Shown: in pieces, positions 1 to 5,321 of the stretch | How positions within the stretch are numbered: position 1 is the stretch's first letter | How the letters are laid out: each line of letters opens with the position of its first letter | Assembly (NCBI GenBank): GCA_020054175.1 | Contig: JAGVLR010000275.1 | Location: 1 to 8,556, forward strand | DNA from: Candidatus Dadabacteria bacterium | GTDB taxonomy: Bacteria; Desulfobacterota_D; UBA1144; Nemesobacterales; UBA2774 | Reading direction: 5' to 3' | Length of the DNA stretch: 8,556 nt | Notes under the pieces: generated by a model | What the model was told of the DNA's origin: nothing | Seen by the model: the letters and a program-made list of their open reading frames with translations, nothing else | Databases searched by the model: none | Position numbers and translations under genes: made by a program

Positions 1-977
1 AGCGACCCCTCGTGAAAATGGACCGGCCAGCAGAGGTTGAAAAGTAGGCCGAGCTTGTAATCCCTCACGGCATCGTCCCTAGTGTAGCCGCCGACCCCGC
101 CTTCAGTCAGCGCATCGAGCCATCTGTCCACAGCTTCGTAGTGATACTTTCTCAGCTCGGATACCGGCTCGCTCCCTGCTGTCAATCTGGCGACGTCGAA
201 AGCGCCCATGCTCTTTATAGCCAGCTGCCAGTCGATTATAACCACCCAGTCGTCCGAGCCGGGGCTTCCGAATAGGAGATTGTCGGCCCTGAGGTCGCTA
301 TGGACAATAGTCTTCGGGCGTGAGCCTATCTCGCCCGCCAGCCATGGGGCGTGCCTGACGAGCTTCTCCCCGATCGCGAGCCCGTCGCTGCCGAGGAGCT
401 CCCCGAAGTGCCCTGTGAAGGACCGCCATTTCTCTTCGTAATCCTGCCAGACCGGGTTCTCGTAAGGCATCCAATCAAATCCGTCGAGCTCCGGGCTGCC
501 CCAGTACCTCGCGTGGAGCTTGCCTATCTCCCCGATAATTCCGAGCGCTTCCACCTCGCTGATTCCCCTGACCTGGTCCCCGGGCCGGAGCGAGCTCATG
601 TCCTCCATTGCCACCGCATAGGCCGGGGGCTCTATCACTGAGCCATAGAGACGCGGGAGCCTCATGGAAACGCCGGGGGCGACGCTCCTGTAAAACATTA
701 TCTCTCTCGTGAAGGCGTGGAGCTCTTCGCCGGCTTCCCTATAGGATTCCGATTCGGGGTCGATTTTTATCACGAGAGACTTCGGCGCTCCGTTTTCTCC
801 AACGTCGTAAGCAAGATCCGCCTTCACCACGCTGCTCATAAATCCCTCGACGCCGCCCAGAGGCAGAATCCTGAAAGCGGTTACGCGGGATTTTCCTATG
901 GAGCCGCCTTCTCTAAGTATGCGGGTCAGCCATTCGGGGGTTATCTCGTTTACGTGGAGCGGGTTCTTAATACTCAT
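1..977 (-). CDS. Phosphotransferase, aminoglycoside-phosphotransferase/ecdysteroid-kinase-like family (C-terminus outside window)
   Basis: 325 residues are visible from the ATG at 977; the frame stays open to the window edge, so the C-terminus is missing. Seen: the layout of an APH-type protein-kinase-like fold. A likely ATP-anchoring lysine (K71, in LVIKID) is followed by a possible helix-C glutamate (E92, REIMFY) and a hinge-like MEDM (124-127). The catalytic loop is HSDLRADN (226-233; catalytic D228, metal-binding N233) and the metal-binding aspartate is D249 in IIDWQ. The DWQ form and the GDQ segment near 133-135 resemble the CHK/ecdysteroid-kinase-like branch more than true aminoglycoside resistance enzymes. 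The family transfers ATP gamma-phosphate to hydroxyls of small molecules; the substrate here is unknown. Its ATG overlaps the stop of the upstream sucrase/ferredoxin-like gene (ATGA) and has no clear Shine-Dalgarno sequence, so translational coupling is inferred. All catalytic residues seen are intact. Antibiotic resistance should not be assumed. Confidence 0.85.
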   Translation of the reverse strand, partial: MSIKNPLHVNEITPEWLTRILREGGSIGKSRVTAFRILPLGGVEGFMSSVVKADLAYDVGENGAPKSLVIKIDPESESYREAGEELHAFTREIMFYRSVAPGVSMRLPRLYGSVIEPPAYAVAMEDMSSLRPGDQVRGISEVEALGIIGEIGKLHARYWGSPELDGFDWMPYENPVWQDYEEKWRSFTGHFGELLGSDGLAIGEKLVRHAPWLAGEIGSRPKTIVHSDLRADNLLFGSPGSDDWVVIIDWQLAIKSMGAFDVARLTAGSEPVSELRKYHYEAVDRWLDALTEGGVGGYTRDDAVRDYKLGLLFNLCWPVHFHEGS

Positions 978-1909
978 TTTTTCTTCGCGCCGGTCTCTAT
1001 CATGCTATGCCCCCCATAGATAAAGCCGGAGACGCCGGATCTTTTACTGTCGCCGCAGTCCTTAAGGACTTTTACAGAGTGCTTCGATTTGAGGACGTTT
1101 ACCCTGTGCGCCTCACCCGTGCTTGTGGACACGAAGTCGACGGCAATCCCGTCTTTGGTTTTCTTCTCTCGCTGTAATACGAATTCCGAAATCCCGGTCT
1201 TTCCAGTTTCCGTCCGGAGAAAGTATTCCGCCGCCTGCGCCTCATTACTATAACTGGAGCGCCCGCGAAGGCTCGCGAGATCGATCTCGCCGCGCACATA
1301 TTTATCGATCACTTCGTCGACTACCTTCCCCTCCCTCACTCTGCCGTAACATATGCCGTGCGGAAGGCAGACGAACGTCGCCGCGAACCTGTGCCCGCCT
1401 ATGTGATTTGTCTGCCATACGTTCCGACCGTGAGGGCCCGCCGCCGCTTCGAGATACACGGGCTTGCCGAATTTGCCGCAGCAGACGTCGCGCTCGCCGT
1501 TCGTGCATACGATTACGAGCGGCTCCTTTCTCTCGTATTCATCGCCTTTCAGAACGGAGTCGATATCCAGCGAAAGGAGGTCGTCGTAAGAGTGGAGATT
1601 TATTTCGTAAAGCTTTGCGCCGGTATCAGACGAACGCGCGACGAAGAGGCTTATCCCCTCACCATCCCTCCCGTTCTGACTGATGACCTGCAGGCGTGCG
1701 CCCTTGACCGATTTCGAAATTTTCTTCAGCTTTTCTTTCACGCTCTTCGGTATGCTGCTGTCTTTATAAGCGTCGTCGGACCACCTGCCCCTGTATTCGA
1801 TCAATATCCAGGCATCCGCCTCGGCCGCAGTGCCGTACATCGGCTCCCCACCGACAAGTGAATCCACGGCGCACAGCCCGAGCCCGCCCTTCTTTTTATC
1901 CTTGCTCAA
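974..1909 (-). CDS. Sucrase/ferredoxin-like family protein (Suc_Fer-like, thioredoxin-like [2Fe-2S] ferredoxin)
   Basis: A 311-residue soluble protein with no signal peptide or membrane segment. Seen: an N-terminal block with C13 and a GTA...ADAWILIEY stretch (about 26-39), then a central signature with C135 (CTNGERD), paired C143-C144, and NHIGGHRFAAT containing H169-x3-H173, followed by LPHGICYGR (183-190). These match the Suc_Fer-like (Apd1-type) family, whose fungal member Apd1 binds a [2Fe-2S] cluster with two Cys and two His in a C-terminal thioredoxin-like domain. The His-x3-His here fits the two His ligands, and C135 with C143 or C144 could supply the Cys ligands. That ligand assignment is inferred. 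The role is probably electron transfer or redox; the 'sucrase' label is historical and gives no evidence of sugar hydrolysis. Residues from about 215 to the end are less conserved and lysine-rich. The start is TTG at 1909, chosen because a GAGGAG ribosome site lies 9 bases upstream and no in-frame ATG fits. It overlaps the downstream kinase gene by 4 bases. Confidence 0.88.
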   Translation of the reverse strand: MSKDKKKGGLGLCAVDSLVGGEPMYGTAAEADAWILIEYRGRWSDDAYKDSSIPKSVKEKLKKISKSVKGARLQVISQNGRDGEGISLFVARSSDTGAKLYEINLHSYDDLLSLDIDSVLKGDEYERKEPLVIVCTNGERDVCCGKFGKPVYLEAAAGPHGRNVWQTNHIGGHRFAATFVCLPHGICYGRVREGKVVDEVIDKYVRGEIDLASLRGRSSYSNEAQAAEYFLRTETGKTGISEFVLQREKKTKDGIAVDFVSTSTGEAHRVNVLKSKHSVKVLKDCGDSKRSGVSGFIYGGHSMIETGAKKK

Positions 1910-1918
1910 TGCGCTCTG

Positions 1919-1924
1919 CTCCTC
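1919..1924 (-). promoter_or_regulatory. Ribosome binding site for the TTG-initiated Suc_Fer-like gene
   Basis: GAGGAG on the minus strand ends 9 bases before the TTG at 1909. This is ideal spacing and supports TTG as the start codon. A nearby ATG further upstream (in GAATGAGG) is out of frame and meets a TGA after six codons. Confidence 0.7.
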
Positions 1925-1959
1925 ATTCCATAATAGATTTCGTTTCTTCCTTCGGCTTA

Positions 1960-1988
1960 TTTACAAGACGAGAACTATCGACGATATT
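1960..1988 (+). promoter_or_regulatory. Candidate sigma70-type promoter for the ROK kinase, in a divergent intergenic region
   Basis: In the 122-base gap between the divergent Suc_Fer-like and ROK genes, TTTACA (1960-1965) is followed after 17 bases by GATATT (1983-1988, four of six consensus bases). Transcription would begin near 1995, giving a leader of about 37 bases with a GGGAG ribosome site at 2017-2021, 10 bases before the ATG. The match is moderate. I could not identify a convincing minus-strand promoter for the Suc_Fer-like gene in the same gap. No operator palindrome was obvious. Confidence 0.35.
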
Positions 1989-2031
1989 TTACAGCATGGG
2001 CGCGAATATTTAACCCGGGAGCGGTAATCTC

Positions 2032-2988
2032 ATGAGTAAAACCGTAATAGGAATGGACATCGGAGGGACTAATCTCAGGGGCGCACTCGTCACGCCGGAA
2101 GGCCGCATACTGAAGCAGCTCAAGATCGCGTCCGACGCTGACGACGGAATAGGCGCTGTCGTCGATAACATTGCTAATCTGGTAAATGAGCTCAGCCGGG
2201 AGGGGAATGTCGCAGGAGTCGGCGTCGGCATTGCGGGCGTCATAGATTCCAGAGCCGGAGTCATCACGCAGGCCCCTAATATCGCGAACGTCGTAAATTA
2301 TCCCATACGCTATAACCTCGCTAAAAAACTCGGCGGTGATATAAATATCGCCATAGAAAACGACGCCAACTGCGCCGCGCTCGGCGAATGGTGGATGGGC
2401 GCGGGTAAAGACGCCTCCTCGCTCGTCATGATAACGCTCGGCACGGGGGTCGGCGGCGGTATCATACTGGACGGCAAGCTATGGAGCGGGGCCGACGGCA
2501 TGGGAGGAGAGGTCGGGCACATGACTATCTACCCCGACGGCGCTCTCTGCAACTGCGGGAACTACGGCTGCCTCGAAAGCTACGCCTCGGCGACGGCGGT
2601 GAGAAGGATGGTGAAGGAAGCGCTCGCAGAGCCGGGAACTGAAACCGTCCTCAGGGATATAGCACCGAAAACGGACCCCGACGACATGCCAGAGGTAGTG
2701 ATGAGCGCCGCTCTCAAGGGCGACGCGGCCTCGATAAGAATATGGGAGCGGTTCGGCATCGCCCTCGGGATAGGCATGGCGAGCCTCGTCAACATCCTGA
2801 ACGTCGAAATGATAGTCCTCGGCGGCGGCGTCGCACGGGCGTGGGATATGTTCATCGGCCCTGCCAAGACAGAGCTTAAAAAACGCGGCCTGAGAGCCCC
2901 GGCGGAAAGGGTCAGAGTAGAAAGAGCGAAGCTCGACGGCGACGAGGGGATTACAGGCGCTGCCTATCTGGCGCTGGGCGGGCGGTGA
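2032..2988 (+). CDS. ROK family sugar kinase, probable glucokinase
   Basis: 318 residues, the usual length for ROK kinases. ROK glucokinases phosphorylate glucose at C6 with ATP in the cytoplasm, feeding glycolysis. Seen: the N-terminal phosphate-binding loop DIGGTN (9-14), a sugar-binding/catalytic segment ENDAN (109-113) with catalytic base D111, a second phosphate loop LGTGVGGG (136-143), and the ROK signature GEVGHM (159-164). H163 with C173, C175 and C180 (CNCGNYGC) forms the expected structural zinc site, followed by E182. A C-terminal adenosine-type motif VLGGGVA lies at 262-268. All key residues are intact, and there is no N-terminal helix-turn-helix, so this is an enzyme and not a ROK repressor. 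The ATG at 2032 has GGGAG 10 bases upstream. It is the only plus-strand gene here and stands alone, converging on tilS. N-acetylglucosamine, mannose or another sugar cannot be excluded as substrate, so no gene symbol is given. Confidence 0.92.
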   Translation: MSKTVIGMDIGGTNLRGALVTPEGRILKQLKIASDADDGIGAVVDNIANLVNELSREGNVAGVGVGIAGVIDSRAGVITQAPNIANVVNYPIRYNLAKKLGGDINIAIENDANCAALGEWWMGAGKDASSLVMITLGTGVGGGIILDGKLWSGADGMGGEVGHMTIYPDGALCNCGNYGCLESYASATAVRRMVKEALAEPGTETVLRDIAPKTDPDDMPEVVMSAALKGDAASIRIWERFGIALGIGMASLVNILNVEMIVLGGGVARAWDMFIGPAKTELKKRGLRAPAERVRVERAKLDGDEGITGAAYLALGGR

Positions 2989-3003
2989 TGAAGCAGGGTC
3001 ATC

Positions 3004-4374
3004 CTAAAAACGCGGCCGTAGCAGCGTCAGCCTTAACGCCTTCTTCGGCTTTCCCTCAACCTTAGCGCGCTCGTCGATCCTCATTCCCCCGATCCAGATT
3101 ATCTCGCCCTCGGATAAGAATATCGGCACACGGGTGCGCATGAAGGCCGGCAGCTTTTGGTCGATGAAAAAATCCTTCACTTTTTTCCGGCTCTTCATCC
3201 CGAGGGGCACGAACCTGTCCCCCGGTTTAAAGCTCCTAACCTCTAACGGGAACTTTACCGCGCCGGGATCGAGATAAATTACGTCTTCCCTTTCCTCTTC
3301 GAGTCCCTTCACCGGGGTCTCCTCTATCTCGACTTCTAACTCGTCAAAGGTCCATTTTCCCGGCATGGGAATCTCATGCGTAAACCCCCGGGCCAGCTCA
3401 TCCTTCGTCGTGACGAGGAAGGAGCCGTGCCCCTTTACGACGATGCTTCCCCCTGGAAATACGGACTCTCCGGACGCTGCCATCGATGTCAGAAAGGCGT
3501 CCGCCGCCGTCAGGTGGATCGACGAAATATTCTTGAGCCCCTCCCTCTTTTCAGAGAGCGCACGCATGAGGACGGCGATCCTCAACGCGCCGTGAAGGCG
3601 TTTGTATTTATCCAGGTTCCCCGTCAATTCTCCCCCCTCGCTTTTAAACACGCTTCGGAACTTCCTTTCGGCTTCACGTGAAATGAATTCCTCTTCGAGG
3701 CGGAGTATGTCGGCCGTCCGTGTGAGGGTCTCCTTTATCTTCGGATTGTATTCGGAAAGGCCGGGCAGGAGATCGAGCCTTATCCTGTTCCTGAGATAGT
3801 CCCTTTCCGTGTTGGTAGAATCCTCTATCCATTCTATGCCCCGGGATTTCAGGTAGCTCTCTATCGCGGCCCGGTCGGTCTCTATGAGCGGCCTCACGAT
3901 ATATTTCCCGGATACGGGCGGAATGCCCGAAAGCCCGCGCGTCCCGCTCCCGCGGATAAGCCTCATGAGGACGGTCTCCGCCTGGTCGTCGAGCGTGTGA
4001 GCAGTCGCAATTTTGTTCGCCTTATGTTTTTTTCTCACTTTCTCGAAAAATTCGTACCTCAGCACCCTGGCCGCATCTTCGAGTGAAAGCCGGGCCTTTT
4101 TCCTAAGCGCGGGGGCATCCGCCTCTCCGAGCTCGAATTCTACACCGAGGGATTCAGCGACGCTGCGGCTGAACTCCGCGTCGCGTGCAGCTTCTTTCCC
4201 GCGTATGCCGTGGTTAAGGTGCGCGGCTACCAGAGTGAGATTGTAACCCTTAAGCGCATGGAGGGCGTGTAAAAGAGATACCGAGTCCGCACCGCCGGAA
4301 AGGCCGACGACGACCTTATCGCCCGGCCGGAGCATCTCATACTTCTCGATTGTCTTTCGTACCCGGGAGAGCAT
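3004..4374 (-). CDS. tilS: tRNA(Ile)-lysidine synthetase TilS
   Basis: 456 residues, typical of the full-length two-domain enzyme. TilS uses ATP and lysine to convert C34 of the tRNA-Ile CAU anticodon to lysidine, switching its reading from AUG to AUA and its charging from Met to Ile. Seen: the PP-loop SGGADS (26-31), AAHLNHGIRG (50-59), and AHTLDDQAET (125-134), the family's HxxDD-type ATP site. These are followed by RGSGTRGLSGIPP (141-153), RPLIE (161-165) and the DSTN...R.R..LLP region (185-204). A substrate-binding middle part and a TilS C-terminal domain (about 375-450; SFKPGDRF, VKDFF, IWIGG) complete the enzyme. The ATG at 4374 gives a family-standard N-terminus (KTIEKYEMLRPGDKVVVG) and lies 38 bases inside the upstream DUF502 gene. 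A GGAG only 3 bases upstream is a close ribosome site, so coupling to DUF502 translation is likely. It is the last gene of the pheT operon. Confidence 0.97.
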   Translation of the reverse strand: MLSRVRKTIEKYEMLRPGDKVVVGLSGGADSVSLLHALHALKGYNLTLVAAHLNHGIRGKEAARDAEFSRSVAESLGVEFELGEADAPALRKKARLSLEDAARVLRYEFFEKVRKKHKANKIATAHTLDDQAETVLMRLIRGSGTRGLSGIPPVSGKYIVRPLIETDRAAIESYLKSRGIEWIEDSTNTERDYLRNRIRLDLLPGLSEYNPKIKETLTRTADILRLEEEFISREAERKFRSVFKSEGGELTGNLDKYKRLHGALRIAVLMRALSEKREGLKNISSIHLTAADAFLTSMAASGESVFPGGSIVVKGHGSFLVTTKDELARGFTHEIPMPGKWTFDELEVEIEETPVKGLEEEREDVIYLDPGAVKFPLEVRSFKPGDRFVPLGMKSRKKVKDFFIDQKLPAFMRTRVPIFLSEGEIIWIGGMRIDERAKVEGKPKKALRLTLLRPRF

Positions 4375-5014
4375 TTTCTCCAGTGTTGGCGGCTAGGCCG
4401 CCGGACATTATTATCTTGAAGGCGTCTTCAATGCTTATATGAAGTTCTTTTATGTCCTCTTCCGGTATCATAACGTAATATCCCGTCGTCGGGTTAGGTG
4501 TCGTAGGCACGAATACGCCTATGAGATTTCTTTCGGACCGGTTCAAAGCGGTGCCGCTTTCGAGATTGCCCGTGATAAATCCTATCGAATACATCCCCTT
4601 CCTCGGAAACTCCAGGAGGGCGACCCTCTTTATATCCTTGATCCCCTTCCCCATGAAGACAGTTTCTATTACCTGCTTCGTTGCGCTGTAGATAGTCCGC
4701 GCGAGGGGGATACGCGTTATGACCGCTTCCCCAAGGCCGACGAGCTTTCCGCCGACAATATTCCTCGCCAGTGCCCCGACGAGAAGGACGATCAGGAGTG
4801 TCCCGAAGAGCCCCGTGCAGAAGAGGACTGCTTCATATATACCTTTCGGGAGTTCAGGGGACGGCCCGCCTATGAACCTTTCGGGGATTGCGCTTACGAG
4901 GTCGACAATCCATGAGCCGAGCTTGAAGAGTATGAATAGTGTGAGGCCGAACGGTACGGTGACCAGTATGCCGGCCAGAATGTTATTCCTGAAAAAACTA
5001 TAGATATGCTTCAT
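4337..5014 (-). CDS. DUF502 family inner-membrane protein
   Basis: 225 residues matching the DUF502 family (relatives include plant LIKE-COV proteins); its biochemical function is not established. Seen: a short basic N-terminus, a first hydrophobic segment at about 12-34, and a second at about 60-82 (VLFCTGLFGTLLIVLLVGAL), so two transmembrane helices. Conserved family blocks follow: RIPLARTIYSATKQV (101-115), LLEFPRKGMYSIGFITG (133-149), FVPTTPNPTTGYYVMIP (168-184), and the family-end SGG (204-206). After that comes a short polar tail. The large soluble part probably lies on one side of the membrane. The ATG at 5014 is 3 bases after the ihfA stop and has no strong ribosome site, which suggests coupling. 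The 3' end overlaps tilS by 38 bases. It is intact and ordinary for the family; the operon context (tRNA enzymes, nucleoid protein) does not by itself reveal its job. Confidence 0.93.
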   Translation of the reverse strand: MKHIYSFFRNNILAGILVTVPFGLTLFILFKLGSWIVDLVSAIPERFIGGPSPELPKGIYEAVLFCTGLFGTLLIVLLVGALARNIVGGKLVGLGEAVITRIPLARTIYSATKQVIETVFMGKGIKDIKRVALLEFPRKGMYSIGFITGNLESGTALNRSERNLIGVFVPTTPNPTTGYYVMIPEEDIKELHISIEDAFKIIMSGGLAANTGENALPGTKDNREV

Positions 5015-5017
5015 GCA

Positions 5018-5302
5018 TCATGCAGTCTGCTTGTCTATAGCGTCGCGGAGGAACCTGCTCGGTTTGAACACGACGGCCTTCCTCTCGGCGATTTCTATGG
5101 TCTCTCCCGTTGCGGGGTTACGGCCCTTTCTCGCCTTACGGTTCTGAACGCGGAAGCTTCCGAACCTGGGGAGCTTTATCCCCTCGCCCCTGCTCAGCTT
5201 CTCCTTGGCGACCTCGAAAAAGAATTCTACTATTTCCGCGGACTCCCTCTTCGAGAGACCGATCCTGGTATGTATTACGTCCGCCAGCTCTTTTTTAGTC
5301 AT
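5018..5302 (-). CDS. ihfA: Integration host factor subunit alpha-like protein (HU/IHF family)
   Basis: 94 residues when started at the ATG at 5302. HU/IHF proteins form dimers that bend DNA sharply, shaping the nucleoid and helping regulators and recombinases. Seen: the N-terminal helices MTKKELADVIHTRIGLSKRE, the FGSF turn (47-50), and the beta-arm GRNPATGE (60-67), whose P63 corresponds to the proline that intercalates into DNA. A C-terminal helix after VVFKPSRFLRDAI (77-89) closes the fold. An upstream in-frame start at 5344 would add 14 residues unlike the family and overlap pheT. The 5302 start is preferred because AGGAGG sits 9 bases before it and the N-terminus then matches the family. 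The position right behind pheT, as in the Escherichia coli pheST-ihfA order, favours ihfA over a generic HU gene, though a homodimeric HU-like role remains possible. Spacing is 19 bases from pheT and 3 bases to the DUF502 gene. Confidence 0.9.
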   Translation of the reverse strand: MTKKELADVIHTRIGLSKRESAEIVEFFFEVAKEKLSRGEGIKLPRFGSFRVQNRKARKGRNPATGETIEIAERKAVVFKPSRFLRDAIDKQTA

Positions 5303-5311
5303 CTCTTTACC

Positions 5312-5317
5312 CCTCCT
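5312..5317 (-). promoter_or_regulatory. Strong ribosome binding site setting the ihfA start
   Basis: AGGAGG (within AAAGGAGGGG) on the minus strand, 9 bases before the ATG at 5302 and just after the pheT stop. This is the best ribosome site in the operon, and it fits the high protein demand expected for a nucleoid protein. Confidence 0.8.
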
Positions 5318-5321
5318 TTCG

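Noticed and set aside
1..977. Aminoglycoside resistance gene
   Set aside because: The fold and catalytic motifs are shared by the whole phosphotransferase superfamily. The DWQ motif and chromosomal housekeeping context do not point to antibiotic modification.
1123..1861. Long plus-strand open frames (up to 186 codons) opposite the Suc_Fer-like gene
   Set aside because: They are arginine- and serine-rich with no recognisable family, and they are antisense to a gene with clear motifs. They are what a GC-rich gene casts on its opposite strand.
1925..1990. Minus-strand promoter for the Suc_Fer-like gene using TATTAT (1935-1930)
   Set aside because: The -10 match is good, but the only -35-like TTGTAA is 25 bases away, and transcription would begin inside the ribosome binding site.
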